Shown: positions 33,590-46,368, counted from the first letter of the stretch. The stretch is 64,000 bases of DNA from Hyparrhenia diplandra (GCA_015847255.1 JADLZK010008766.1:801403-865402), one strand, 5' to 3'. Notes: generated by a model not told the origin, from the sequence alone. Numbers and translations: made by a program.

Positions 33590-34860
33590 TTATCACGGAA
33601 GAGGCAACAACAAAAAATGAAGCACCAAGAGCAAAGCGGAGACGTCGAAAGAAGTCATTTCAAACAAAGACGAGCGAAGAAGCAAAAAGCTACAAGAGTT
33701 AGAAGAAGAGCTAATCAAAAGACAAAAAGAACTTAAGGCATGCAAAGCGGAACAACAAGAAAAAAACTGCACCTTGAGAGAATCAATGAAGCCGAAGCGA
33801 GCTACAAAGATTAAATGAAGAACTCAACAATCAAGACCGCGAAGTCATGATAACAGGCGAAGCCAAAACAAGTCAGAGCAATGAAAAAGCAATAACCACA
33901 ATTGATCGAATCTCGGTTGTCAATAGACACGCAAGCGGCAAAATGGCCTAAAGGGTTCAAGTTCAACGTCATACCAACATACGAAGGTTTGGCGGACCCA
34001 AGAAAATTCACGATGAGCTTCGGGCGTTGAATCAGGTGGGGAGGCGACAAAACATTAGCAAAGGCACTTATAATGGCAATGAAAGGTCCGGCCCAAAAAG
34101 TGGTGCGCCTCGCTCAAACCAAGATCCCTAAAAAGTTGGGAGCAACTTCGAACAACCACATTTAATTGACTTCCAAGGATTTAAACATACGGGACTAACA
34201 AGTGATGACTTGTTCGACATCAAGCAATACCCAAAGGAGCCAATAATCCAATATTACAAAAGATTCATTCAAATGAAAACCCAAATCCGGAAGTATCGGG
34301 GCGAAGTTGTCATCATTGCGGCGATCGAGAGGCCTTCGAGGCCGGGCGGTTGTCATCGCACCTAAAGAGAGAAAGACCAACAACCGTCGCTCAATTGTAT
34401 GAAGAATTCCAAAAATATGCAAGATCGGATAGCGACTACTGAGAAAAGAAGATCGAAGAAGAAAACGCTACGAAAAAAAAAAGCGAAGACAAACAACCAA
34501 TTCAAACCCACAGAACTTTTGGCGAAGACCATATTATCATCAATACCGGCCACCACTTGGCGTGAACCAAATCAACAACGAACAAAGCGGGAGACAATAT
34601 CAAGGACAAAACAACCGGTGAAGCCTATACAACAATGAAATTTCAGCAATAACCAAAGAGGAGGTTTCAATCGAGATTTGGGGAAAAGAAGAATCTTGAG
34701 ATTTGAAGAAATGTCTTGCATCATTCATGGCAAAAGGGGCTGGTCACACATCAAAAATGTGCCCAATGGTGAAGAAAAGCATAGAGCAAGTGCAACAAGA
34801 GAACAAGTCGGCGAGAAAATCAGCGATCAATAAACCTCTTGTCACAAGCAAGCACCGCGC
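33590..34860 (+). pseudogene. Tat gag
   Basis: A Lys/Glu-rich coiled-coil-like N-terminus (33600-33850) precedes the gag core at about 34050-34440. The core has LAKALIMAMKGPAQKW, SDDLFDIKQ, then QYYKRFIQMK and RPTTVAQLYEEFQKYA in different frames. It would form the particle shell. At least five frame changes prevent a single product. Confidence 0.75.
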
Positions 34861-34869
34861 ATAATCAAG

Positions 34870-35560
34870 CATGCCGATCCAAACTACCATCAACAAGCAC
34901 TACGGGACCACCTCCGATATACAATTGTCAAGCTGTTGGCAATGGCACCACCACAATGGGCACAAACACAAACCCATAGCGAGAAGCCTCGGTGGCAAAC
35001 AACAACTCAAACATGCAAAACAATGGTTCTCCGGCCATTTCAACGACAAGCGAGGGCGAATAATGACCATTTGCGGAGGTAACGGCATTGAGCATGCAAC
35101 AAACAATGAAAGAAGAAATTACTTCCGAAGAGTCAATGCAATAACAATGGAAGGACCATACAAAGAAGACAAGATGGTCTCATCAACCAATCATATTCAC
35201 GAGCAAGACATGAAACTCAAAGATTATCCACACATGGGCGCTATGGTAATAAAGCAAACATTGGCCGGATGGGATGTCACCAAAATCTTAGTGGACGGAG
35301 GAAGCTCGTGACATACTCTTCGCATCAACACTTGATGCCATGGGAATCAAAAAGACAAAACTTGGGGAGAAGCGAGAATATCCACTAATCGGCCGGGGGC
35401 AAAAGGATCAACTCAATTGGAAGAATTGTACTACCAGTATCATTCAAGACACAAAACAACGCAAGAACAGAACAAGTGGCATTTGATGTGGTCGAGATGC
35501 ATAGCCATACAACGCAATCTTTGGGAGAGGGGAGTCTAAATATTTTTGAAGTTGTGATCA
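34870..35560 (+). pseudogene. Tat protease (retropepsin)
   Basis: The frame covering 34871-35311 contains GAMVIKQTLAGWDVTKILVDGGSS. D-GSS near 35295-35310 is the retropepsin catalytic motif. The next residues (ILFASTLDAMGI) follow after a one-base shift. The protease would mature the Gag-Pol polyprotein. Confidence 0.78.
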
Positions 35561-35949
35561 ACTACTCTTATCTATGCATGAAAGTCCCAGCAATCAATGG
35601 GCCAATATCAATTCACGGCAATCAAACGAAGCAAGAAGCATAGAAAAAAGACTCAACTCCAGCTCAAAGAAATGTGCTGAACATAGAAGAAATCGAAGTC
35701 GAAGGCGAAGCGAGAAAATCACGAAGTCTAAAAAAAAGCGAAGACATGCTCCAAGGAAGAAACCAAGGAAGTCCTGTTAGACCCAATGGTGACAGACAAA
35801 AAAAGTCATCATTAGCTCAATCTAACAAAAGAAGAAGAAGAACAACTCACAAATTTCTTAAGAAGCAATCAAGGCGTCTTAAAGCAGTCGACAAAAGGAC
35901 TTAGAAGGAGTCGGCCGAGAGATATCATTGAGCATCGGCTAAATATCAA

Positions 35950-36720
35950 TCCCAATATCAAGCCAAAAAAACAAAAGTTACGGTAAAGTTATAAAGAAGT
36001 CAATTTACAACATGGGCTGGCAAACATTGTGATGGTAAAGAAAAGCAATGGAAAATGGAGAATGTGCATAGACTTCCACGGACCTCAATAAGGCTTTCGA
36101 AAGACAATTTCCCTCTTCCTAGAATTGACACATTGGTCGATCAAGCGTTAGGAAGTGAAATGCTAAGTTTTCTCGGCTGCTTCTCGAGGGGTATCATCAA
36201 ATCTATATGAAAAAAAGAAGATGAAGAAAAAGACAAGTTTCATCACGCCATTTGGAACTTACTATTTCCAAAAAGAATGGCGGAGGGGCTTCAACTTAGC
36301 GAGTTCAAGCTTCATTAGAATGACATCGGTGGTCCTCAAAGATCAAATCGGAGACAATCTGCTGGCATATGTCGACGACATAATAGTAAAAGCAAAAAAC
36401 GTGAAGACCACCTCAAAGACCACGAAGCGAGACATTTGAAAATTTAAGAAAAAGCAAATCTCAAGCTCAATCCACGAAATGCACCTTGAATTACAAAAAG
36501 GCAAAATTCTTGGATGCATAGTCTCAACAAAAGGCATTGACCCAAACCCAGAAAAGATAAAAGCAATCATGCAAACCCAGGTCGAAAAAGCGTTAAAGAC
36601 ATACAAAAGTTGAGGCGAGGTTGGCTTATTTGAGCAATTCATGTCAAAATCGGCGAGAAAAAAGCTTTCCAATCTTTCAAGCACTCAAAGGGGCGAAGTC
36701 AAATTTCACATGGGGAGAAG
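35950..36720 (+). pseudogene. Tat reverse transcriptase
   Basis: Motifs appear in order but in shifting frames: NIVMVKKSNGKWRMCIDF (about 36018), KDNFPLPRID (about 36097), TPFGTYYF (about 36242) and LAYVDDIIVKAK (36361-36396) with the YVDD active site. Loss of the intervening aspartate block near 36180 and several stops show it is not translatable as read. Confidence 0.85.
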
Positions 36721-37560
36721 AACGGCGAAGCGCTTTTGAAGAAATAAAGAAACACCTTGCAAGCCCCTCAACATTAACAACACCAAATGTTGATCAAGAA
36801 CTACTCTTATACATTTCGGCATCGATAAAGCGATAAAAGCGCGCAGTGCAAGTGCAGAAAGAAAGACCACGAAGAAGCAAGAACCAATCTATTTTGTCTC
36901 CGAAGCCCTCTCAGGGTCAAAAATATTTTACTCGGAGATTGAAAAAGATAGCATATGCAGTACTCATGGCAACAAGAAAATTGAAGCACTACTTCTTGGC
37001 TCACAAAGTAAAAATTCCAACAAACCAACCACTCAAAGATGTACTACAAAGCTGCAAATCTTGGGGAAGGCTTGGGAAATGGGCGTAGAAATCTCGCAAT
37101 ACTTCATCAATTCGAAAAAAGAACAGCAATAAAATCACAAGTACTGCTTGATTTCATCTCAGATTGGGCACCGGCAACATCTAGTGAAGATCAAAAGAAT
37201 CATCAAGAATGGACCTTGTCACGCCAAGAATGGACAATGAATTGCGATGGTGCATGGGGCTCCGCGGGGCTGGTGTAGCGGCAATAATCACTTAGCCAAA
37301 TGGCATCAAAATGAAGTATGCGACAAGACTTGAATTTCGATCCACCAACAATATCGCGAGAATATGAAGCGATGCTGGCTGGGGCTCATAAAGCGAGCAA
37401 TGGGCATACAAAGAATCGATAAAAGCAGATTCTCAAGTGGTGGCGGGACACGTCGAGAAAAATTAAAAGCAAAAGATCGAGCTAGCAAAATACGCAAAGT
37501 GTAAGAGATCAAGAAAAACACTTCAAAGGATTCACGATGCGAAGCATCTCAAGAACAAAC
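36721..37560 (+). pseudogene. Tat RNase H and second RNase H-like domain
   Basis: The connection/RNase H-like region covers about 36760-37075 (EIEKIAYAVLMATRKLKHYF near 36935). A second domain begins WTMNCDGAW (about 37227-37260), with NNIAEYEA-like residues (about 37345-37370) and a later D-SQVV (about 37425). The duplicate RNase H is characteristic of Tat elements. Confidence 0.75.
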
Positions 37561-37689
37561 AATGAAGAAGGTGAAATCGCAAAGCGGCGACCCAAAAAGT
37601 AAAAGCTACCTCGGATGTGTTTTACCAAGTGCTAACAGAATCTTCAATAAAAGCAAAAATTGAAGAACCAAAAATACATCCACATCATT

Positions 37690-38900
37690 GAGCGAAGGCG
37701 GAGATCGAGAGATAATAGCCTTCTTGAGAGGGATTTTTTATGTGCGGCGAAATTTGAAGAAGTAGAATGAAGCACAAGACAAGAAATTACAAGCTCATTG
37801 ACAATCAACTTTTCAAACATGGCATTTGTGAACCTTTACTCAAATGCATCTCAGCGAAGAAGGCAAAAATTTGTTACAAAAGAAATTCCACAAATGGGTA
37901 TGTGGAAATCATGCGGCCCTAGAGCCATAGCAGGAAAAGCATTCGGACAAAGGATTTTTATTGGCCAAGCTGCTCAAAAAGACGGCAAAGAAATAGTCAA
38001 AACTTGTCACAACTGCCAAATCTCGGCAAACAAGTCAAGCGCCCGGCAAATCCAATTCGGCATATTGAACCCACTTGGCCATTAGCAAGATGGGGAATAG
38101 ACATAATTGGCAAACTTCCACCAGCACAAGGCAATTACCAATGCAGCGGTGGTCGCGGTTGAATATTTTACAAAATGGATAGAAGCGAAGCCCATCACAA
38201 ATATGTCATCCACAACGGTGAAGAAGTTTCTTTGGCGAACATAATCTGCGGTCGAGTCCCAAGACACATAACTACGGATAACGGCACTCAATTTGTGGTA
38301 GCGAAGATTTGAAGCTATTGTGAAAGTATGGGAATCCAACTTTGCTTCGCGTTAGTCAAATACCAGCGATCAATGGGGCGGTCGAAAAAGAGCAAATGGT
38401 ATCATATGTGTCGGAATTTCAAAGAATCTAGTAGGGATTTGCCAAAAGGAAAATGGGTTGAAGAGCTACCTAGAATTGTTTGGAGTCACAACACAACTAC
38501 AACAAGATCAACGAAGTTTACACCATTCAAATTACTATATGGCGACGAAGCAATGACTCGGAAGAAATACAATTCGAAGGTCCAAGAGCGGGTGTCCAAA
38601 TCACTGCGAAAGAAGACCAAAAAGACAAGCAAAAAGACTTGCTCGAAGAAGAAAGAAACCAAGCTGTGATGAATCTCGAGAAAATACCAAGAAGAAACAA
38701 GCAAGTGGTACAACAAGAAAGTAGTGAAAAAGAGACTGCGGACAGGGAGACTTGGTGCTTAAAAGGAAAAGAAATGAAGACAACGTGGGAAAAATTCAAC
38801 AAAAATGGGAAGGACCTTTCATCATAGCGAAGTCAAGCGAGGCAAGGATCCTATCACTGGAGAACACGAAAGGAGAAGAATTGACCCATACATGGAACAT
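37690..38900 (+). pseudogene. Tat integrase
   Basis: A zinc-binding HHCC end ends with TCHNCQ (about 38003-38020). The DDE core shows WPLARWGIDIIGKLPPAQGN (about 38075-38135) with the first Asp, TDNGTQFV (about 38272-38296) with the second, and a region after VEKEQM with the expected Glu. Then WSHNTTTTR-TKFTPF-LLYG (about 38480-38545) follows. It would insert cDNA into the host genome. Frames are broken throughout. Confidence 0.85.
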
Positions 38901-39264
38901 CAAGGACCTTCACAAGTATTATCCTTAGAAGCTTTTTCCTTTTCAAATTTTGTAAATAAGCAAGTTAGTTTCAATTTCTTAGAAGCATTTTTTTCTTTCA
39001 ATCAAGATTTTGCACTCTTTTTTCCACTCGGGGGAAGCCCTTCGCGGGGTGAGTGGTTTTTTAGGCGAGACTCCATTGTACATTCTCATGTCAAATATAA
39101 ATGAGAAAGTAGTTTCCCCAAAACTCTTGCATTGTTTACCTTTTTTTCTCGGTTTTTCACAAAGCGAAAAGCAAAAGCAGCTTCAATATCGGCTAAGGAA
39201 ATTTTTAAAAGAAACAAGCTAAACAAGTAGGTATAATTTAAGTACAAAACTCAAATTATTACCT

Positions 39265-39800
39265 ACGGGGAAATTCTCTAAGGAGAAAATTTTGGCTTCA
39301 AATCGAAGTCTTCGCTCCTACTTACCAAAAAAGAAGGGGCGGCGTTTTTATTCTCTAAGGAGAAATATTTGGCTTCAAATCGAAGTCTTCGCTCCTACTT
39401 CACAAAAAGAAGGGGCGGCGTTTTTTATTCTCTAAGGAGAAAAATTTGGCTTCAAATCGAAGTCTTACCCCGGCTCCTACTTCATAAAAAACAGAAGGGG
39501 ACGGCGTTTTTATTCTCTAAGGAGAAATATTTGGCTTCAAATCGAAGTCTTCGCTCCTACTTGGCAAAAAGAAGGGACGGCGTTTTTTTAAGGAGAAATA
39601 TTTGGCTTCAAATCGAAGTCTTCGCTCCTACGCCAAAAAAAAAAAAGGGGCGACGTTTTTATTCTATAAGGAGAAATTTTTGGATTCAAATGAAGTCTTC
39701 GCTCCTGCCGCCAAAAAAAAGAAGGGGCGGCGTTTTTATTCTCTAAGGAGAAATTTTTGGCTTCAAATCGAAGTCTTCGCTCCCCGCCGCCAAAAAAAGT
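39265..39800 (+). repeat. Tandem repeat array in Tat (about 70 bp x 7)
   Basis: Each repeat reads ctctaaggagaaa, then ttggcttcaaatcgaagtct, then tcgctcctac, an A-rich run and gggcggcgttttta. About seven copies follow one another head to tail with small length changes. Open frames here are products of the repeat, not genes. Arrays between integrase and the 3' LTR are known from Tat/Ogre elements, where they can seed satellite DNA. Confidence 0.85.
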
Positions 39801-40680
39801 AGGGAATACAATTTCTATTCAAACCTTAAAAAAAATAATAATAGACTCAAACTCAAAAAACACGGCTTCAATGAAGTAAGAGATAATAGTTCATTACATA
39901 AAATACATAAGTACATAACATCATGCCATACAATTACTCAAAGTTACATACAACATGGATACAAAAATACAAACATTCAATAATCTTGAAGCAACACTAA
40001 TTCTTTGCCTCGCTCAAAATTTCTTCAACAACTTAGAAGCATTATCTTATCCGCCCGTATCTTGCAAACTATCCCCAAAAATAAAATGGGAGATACGCTC
40101 GAACAAGAAAGGCGCAATGAATAACTTAAAGTATATCAACAAAAGAGCGGACAATATACAAAATCAAACAAAACAAGTGAACAAATCCAAACTCACACCC
40201 GCCAGCGTTGCTAAAATCAACAACCCTAGGCATCCTATAGGAATCTTTCGTCCTAGGCCCCCAAGGCACTTATCCACAAATTCATCAACATTTGCACTCC
40301 TAGAAGCCTCGAAAAACTCGAAGCTTCAAAAACAAAGTCACCCTTACGCAATCATAAGGGGCATCGCGACAACAATATCTTCGGCGAGGGCTTGGCGTAA
40401 AGGAAACACTGCGCAAGATAATCAAGGTCAAAAACCACCACAAAAACCAAGATCAAACATCGAGAACATCGCAATAATAGTTAACCGCAAGTCACAACAA
40501 TCACGCATAAACATTTAACTTAACAAACATTTACAACAAAACAAACAAATGTTTCTCTCCTCGATAATATTAAGAATCTCTTTCCCTAGCCTCTACGCTC
40601 ACTAACATTATTTTTCTCCTTCTCATTCCTCTCTTTCTCCTCGGCCGCGAGCAATCCTCTCTTCCTCTTCCTTCAACCTT
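39801..40680. other. A-rich Tat internal region, no gene recognised
   Basis: This low-complexity A/C-rich stretch lies between the repeat array and the antisense coding region. A 187-residue plus-strand open frame at 39955-40518 is Asn/Lys/Ser-rich and matches no family I recognise. The stretch may be the 3' untranslated region of the antisense transcript. Confidence 0.4.
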
Positions 40681-43600
40681 CTAAACCCTCTCCTCCTCCT
40701 GTAATATATCAAGTTCAAAATTGTTAAAAGGCAAAGTCGAGAAAACTTGTAAAACAACACAAAAAAAAAGAAGAGCAAACAAAACAATAAGGGAAAAAGA
40801 AATGTCTTACCCTTCTCAATTTCTCCTTCACTTTCTCAAGGCAATGTTCTAGCCCACGGTTGCACGGTATTGTTCAAAAATTTCGACAAAGCAAGCGTAA
40901 TGCGGGGAAAATCTTGCGGCGGCATCCCTGGAAACTTAAAATTCTCATTTGCGAAGGTGTCGTACAAGGGATCTTTGGCTTCCTTCATAAGATGCAAAAG
41001 GGGCCGGGTAGAATACATGACACTTGTATCGGCGGCGGCTTGAATCATGACACCAAGATCCTCATACTACTGCACAACCAAGCGAAGAAGCGGGTCATAT
41101 TCTCCCAAGTCCCAACAAGCATCTTGAGGCATTGCCCCCCACTTCTCATAAGCTTGTTTACAAAGCTCCAGTCTGTTGAACCTTCGTAGCATGAGGTCGT
41201 CGAGTCTCGATTTCTTCTTTTTCAGAGAAGCTTTTTCTCTCTTAAGATTTTCAATAGTTGTCTTATTTGCCTTGAGCTCTTGATCCTTCTCGTTGATAGT
41301 ATCGAGAGGCTCCATGATACTGACCTATCCAACTTGTGCCATTCATCAACAAGCATCACCCCTTTCTTTCTCCTTAGGCCGCTATTTTGCAATTTCAAAG
41401 ATTCAATTTCATCAAGCAAGGATTTTTCGCGAAACAGCGAAGGCAGCTGCACTATCCTCAAGGGATTTTTACGAGCCCGCGGTTCACAAGAGCACCCTCG
41501 CACAAAAGAAACACAAAAAGTCAAAAACAAGTTGTAAACAATTAAACCGCCAAAAAAACACAAACAAAATATTCTTACCTTATACATCAAATTAATCCCA
41601 AAGATCTCGCTAACTCCAACGGGTTCATCTTTCAAAAGCTTCGGCCGGCACATCGGGGACCGTGAAGGCATCATCAATACATTTAGCTAATTGCTTCTCG
41701 GTCTTTAACCCGGAAGCACGCGAAGCTTATCCACTCCGACTCAGAGCAAATTTATAAGCATCTAAATTGACACCACTCTCAAAGCAAAACTTTAGAGTGT
41801 TGTCAATAGATTTTGATATGGCCGGTGGTAAGCTCGTGGCATCGGTAGCCACCGCGAGGTCGGATGATCTCCGACCACATCTTTCATGGCACCAACGTCA
41901 ATGGTCCTCTCTTTTGAGGAAGTTGCGGCATCGAGGAAAAAATTGCGCTAGGAAAAAAAATAAAAATTTTTATCAAGAGAACGTAATTTCTCAATAAAAA
42001 GCATAATCATATCGAAGTCGAGAACCACTTACAAACTTTTTGCCACCTTTCAAGGGGCGGGGAATCCTCTCACGTGCCTCAACATTCACCAAAGATTCGG
42101 ACAAAGCGGCCCACGGGTCAATCTCGGCATCCTCATCCTCAATGTCGGACAAATCATCGAAAGAGACACCTTTAGTCCGGGTCCCCTTCCTCTTCAATTT
42201 CTCTTTCAAAGCTTCAATAGCTTCTTCTGCCCTTTCCTTCGAAGATTTCGCTAGAGGAAAAAATGGGGAAGTAAGACAAGGTACTGGCAAACTACAACAA
42301 TAAAAACAATAAAAATAAAGAGAGGAAAGAAATATATACCGTAATGGCTTCGACATGAGCTTGATCTTCTCGGCAACCACAGGAACCTTAGAAGGTTGTA
42401 AGCGAAGCCAGCGGATAAACTAGGTGACAAGTCGGCATCTTCATTTATTTCAAAAACTTCCCGGCTCCATGGAAGGCCTTTACGGATTCACTAACAAGTG
42501 GCGTACATGAATATCTTTGGCTAACTTGGCTAAAATAGAACTATTGTTGTGCTCATCACTCAAAGCGTAGTGCTACCAACTAAATTCATAGGAAAGTCCG
42601 GGAGTTGGATCCCTAAGTCTAGGGAGAGAAGGGAGTTGCAAATTACCGGTAGGTGAGGCTTCCATAGCGAAGCGGCGGCGGTATCATCTTCACCGGCAAC
42701 ACCCGAAGCCCCAAGTTTTGCGAAGATCAAAATCTTGTAAGTAACTTGCCGCGGAGTTAACCAGATCGAGTCAAACCGGTAGAAGCAAAAACATTGCACA
42801 TTTCCCTCACCTCCAAACTCCAAAGAGAAGTACCAAACCGATCCATCAGGATCGAACGTCGGCGTCACTATCGAGAAAGATCGGCCGGTAGCGACAAATC
42901 TTCAGCGGTCTTCTTCAACTTCTTTTTACGAGGCTTTGGTGTTACGGCTTTAGTAGAAGTCTTATTTGTGGAAGAGCGACTTCGTATTTGTGTCCCTCTT
43001 TCTCTTGGATCCTTACCCGGCCTCAACCTTGTCTTTCTTCTCCCTCTTGCGAGCATAAGCGGGGAGGGTCGAATCTTATAAGTTATGTTAGCCAAATCAA
43101 AAATTCGATTCAGCCTAACATAATCTTTACCGATGATCTCATCCATGTTATTCCTTTCGGTTAAAAGATACTTGCCAAACAACTCCCTTTGCTCTACTCT
43201 CGACATCGGCAACAAACTCTTCTTCATTTTTGAACGCGAAGGCTTCACGGTGTCTCTCTATCGAGGAAAAATATAATCCTTGCCCCTTATCTTCTTCGTG
43301 TGATATCGAAGAAAGTCCCAACCAGCCCTCAGTGGCCAGATACCAGCCGCAAGATACTCCTCCACAAGGTCTCTGGTTGATTGCTGAGAAATAACTCTCT
43401 TAAAAGCCTTCAAACACTGAGAGGCGGGACTTTGACTTTGCGGAGTTGGGCTTGCACTTTCGAAACGTTCTCGATGCATCCGCGAAGTCAAGGGATAAGC
43501 TTTGACAATCCCTTTTTACCTCATTCTCTTCAACCAGCGGAACCTTATGGTAGAACCAGTAATTAGTCCAACCGTCGACCCACTTATTCTTAGCGGCAGG

Positions 43601-44170
43601 GGAAATTTGCTTTTGACCCTGGCGGTCTTGAAGCTCTGACACCCAAAGTACGGCTTCACCGTTCGTTGATCAATCTTCTTTGTTTTTAAATTGAGTGTGC
43701 GGCTCATACAACGGCGAAGGCATCAATGTCGGGGAACAACATTTTGACTCCGCCTTTTGACCCATAGAAAAAGCGACGGCTTAACTATAGCGTTAGGAGT
43801 CAAATGATGCATCTCAATGTTGAATTTTTGAAAACTTCCTCAAGAAAGTTACGAGGAGGCATCGTAAGACCCACCGTAAAAGATCTTTAAAAACCACACA
43901 TTCGTCATTTCGGGCTTGAACTTTTTCGTAGGGTCCGTGGCCTATATTGTCCTTCTAGGGGAGAATCCCGTCCTTAACCATTTCCTTCAAATCCTCATCA
44001 CTCATCTTGCTTAAACCAAAGGACATTGAGATCCGGTCATACGGTAGAAGATCGGACTTCGGGCCAGCGAGACATCGAAAGTCCTTCGTCTCAATTTTCA
44101 TGTTGTGTACTAGTCTCTTCATCGATCCCTCGAGTCGACCCGGGATGTCTTCGACAAGCGCCATTCCCAA
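40680..44170 (-). pseudogene. Tat antisense ORF (gypsy-type transposon domain protein)
   Basis: Reading downward from an ATG at 44170, coding stretches appear to follow one another: MGMALVEDIPGRLEG; a central domain (43640-43260) with WVDGWTNYWFYHKVPL and VEEYLAAGIWPLRAGWDF; a Lys/Arg-rich linker (43248-42870); acidic and basic stretches (42380-41990); a coiled coil (41680-41070); and a C-terminus near 40836 (FPGMPPQDFPRIT). Intron-like AT-rich gaps (about 42250-42340 and 41500-41580) separate them. This fits the extra antisense gene of Tat elements, whose central domain is annotated as 'putative gypsy type transposon' (Transposase_28). Its function is unknown. Confidence 0.7.
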
Positions 44171-44614
44171 CTAACAATAAAACAAAAAAAAAAATGTGTG
44201 TGTAATTAAAATTCACAAAGAAAAAACCGGAAATTACCGGATCTCGGATGAAAAGTATCCAACCTAAAAAGTTGCGAGGGAAACCAAATCAAAGCCTCGC
44301 GAAAGATTTGACTTCGCCAAGAGATTCGTCTCGAAAAAAAAGCTTCAGCGTCGCCGGGAAAAAATTTCAAAAGGTGGCCCCTCTTCAAAAAGATGGAGAA
44401 AAGCGAGGGGGTTGCTCCGCTATTTATAGACATCTTGGTCAAAGCGATCAAACTAGCCGTTAAAAAAACAAAAAAACAACAAACAAGCGTAAAGGCGAGA
44501 AAGCCCAACTTCAAAGCACGGGACGGCGTTTTGGTTCGAAGACAAAGTTTTGGGAAAAACTTATGGTTCGTGGGTATCATGCCTTTGAAGTCGGCCTTCG
44601 CCCACGGGGCTCTT

Positions 44615-45076
44615 TGTTGGGATCTAACTTTGATTTCTATCTCAAACTTTGCCCCGGACTTTGACAATTTCGGGATATCGAAAGATACGCTTTTGGCGAC
44701 GGGGACAAAAAAAGTGACTCCTTGAGGGACTTGGCCAGCGGCCGAACAAGAGGAATGAAAACAGAGGAAACAAGATCGGAAGAATCAAGCGAAGATTGTT
44801 ATATCGACTACCGCGAAGCCATCCTCGATTCGAACGATGGGAGATATCGTTGAGGAAGCAAAAGGGAAAAGAAAACATTTGCGAAGTCAAGGGGGACATC
44901 TTCGCTAGGATGTTTTGCCTCATAGAAACCCACTTAGGATCTTGAAGTATTTTTGCAATTATTTAAGTCGGGGGCCTATAAATACCCCCGACCCCATCTC
45001 GCTAAAGAACATGATGAATGGCCATCTTGTAAACCATATCTTCATCAATATCGTGTTGGTGAACATTCACCCAACA
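44615..45076 (+). repeat. Tat 3' LTR
   Basis: This 462 bp LTR is preceded by a short G-rich run (acggggctct) that may be a degraded purine tract. TATAAATA lies near 44989. It ends cccaaca, followed by the agagt duplication. Confidence 0.9.
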
Positions 45077-45081
45077 AGAGT

Positions 45082-45300
45082 GCATACATATATTGGTAAG
45101 CCTTTACAATGCCCGGCCGTTGTTCTTTGGTGGACCAGTGTCCCTACCGGTCCAACCCATTAGTAAATGATTGTTTTTCAGCTAAGTGTGATCTAACCAT
45201 TTCTCGCAACTGCAAGTTGTTTTCAAAGGTGTTTATATTGCCAAGAAATTAAATATTGTGTACATATGCAATTAATTTGAACAAATTGTTTGTTTGTGTT
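45082..45300 (+). repeat. Intron module 3 continued, R3
   Basis: The module resumes after the agagt duplication with gcatacatatattgg, as at 7983 in R2, and leads into the Harbinger-like fragment. Confidence 0.75.
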
Positions 45301-45307
45301 TGTGTTT

Positions 45308-45890
45308 TCGAGGATGATGTTGATAATGGGCGAGGAAACAACTATTGATGGGGGTGACGTCGGTGAGGTTGGGGATGATGGCCTCATCGCGTTGCGATCC
45401 GCTATTTCTAATTTAGTAGAAAGCGGTGAAGTCAATGGCGGCGACCTCATCACTCTCATTGAGTATTGCATGGATGGCGATGAAGATGATGAAGAAGAGG
45501 AGTCCATCTTCATGGGTATGTATGCATTTGCTGAGCATGCTAGAAAGCATTTGAGTAGAGCACCTTGTGGGGTACCAAAAGTTAGTGGTTTGGATTGGGT
45601 AGAAGCCAAGTTGCGAGAATAGTAAATCATGTTATACCATGTTTAGAATGAGCGAGAGATGTTTCATAGACTGCATGCGCGGCTGGTCGGCGATTATGGT
45701 TTGAGGGGTACAACTAAATCGACCTCGAAGGAGGCTTTAGGGATGTTCATTTGCATGCTTGGGGCGCCCCAATCAGTTAGGGCGGTGATGGCAGATTTGA
45801 GAGGTCGTTGGGCACCGGTGAATTCTCGTTACGTGGTCAAATGGCTTGCATTTTCTCACTTACGTGGGATATCTGCTACCAAGTGAACTG
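45308..45890 (+). pseudogene. PIF/Harbinger-like transposase fragment, R3
   Basis: This copy is cleaner than the one at 8217. Frame 45290-45622 encodes an acidic region (DEDDEEEE) and VSGLDWVEAKL. Frame 45659-45886 encodes MFHRLHARLVGDYGL, ALGMFICMLGAPQSVR and a tail. Together they match the N-terminal part of HARBI1-like nucleases. The two frames join if cgagaat (about 45614) is caggagaat. No DDE catalytic domain follows; module sequence resumes at about 45820. It may be a captured transposase exon. Confidence 0.62.
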
Positions 45891-46368
45891 TATGATATTG
45901 AAGTAACCGGGTTATCTTGTCGCTAAAGGAAAGTTAGACTTGATTTGTTAAAACTTTGTCATTGATAGTTCCATTAATCAGCTGGTTTTACGGTGCTCTA
46001 TTGTTTGTAGGTGACATTCTGTTTGTGTTGTTGGTCTCTAGTTGAATGCCCTAAAAAGAAAAAGCAGGATGTTGTGCTATATCTTTGGCAAGTATCCCCG
46101 TAGATAGGAACACCATGATCATCGTTATTGGGTGAACCGTTGGTCATGTCCATGTGTTGGAGAACTCTATATCAATTGGTTCAATAAATGATGGTACATT
46201 TGTTTTTTTCACCTCTTTCTTAGCTAGGATGTAATAATGGAATGGTTGTGATAATTTTTGTGTCCAATCATTATGTTGGCACACAATATTGTTCGATTCT
46301 TTGACATTATTTGCTACTTAATATGATGTAGGCATATTTTTGTGTTAATATTCTGTCATGCTTGCGAG
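45890..46368 (+). repeat. Last intron module and acceptor region, R3
   Basis: This is the end of module 3, then unique sequence (about 46210-46368) equivalent to 12060-12210 in R2, ending at the exon 4 acceptor (ttgcgag, probably ttgcag). Confidence 0.65.

Larger units (their letters stand above)
33035..45076 (+). mobile_element. Ty3/gypsy Tat-lineage retrotransposon, complete (12.0 kb)
   Basis: The LTRs are 33035-33504 and 44615-45076, both tgttggg...cccaaca. Perfect 5 bp duplications agagt flank it (33030-33034 and 45077-45081). In order it has a primer site, gag, protease, reverse transcriptase, RNase H, a second RNase H-like region, integrase, an array of short repeats and a long antisense coding region before the 3' LTR. 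A second RNase H and an extra ORF between integrase and the 3' LTR are marks of the Tat group (RIRE2, Grande, Retand, Ogre). All frames are broken, partly by sequence error. Confidence 0.9.

Noticed and set aside
39265..39800. CRISPR-like array
   Set aside because: Repeats are contiguous with no unique spacers and lie in a plant retrotransposon.
39369..39802. Open frames of 125 and 66 residues in the Tat element
   Set aside because: They are translations of the 70 bp tandem repeat.
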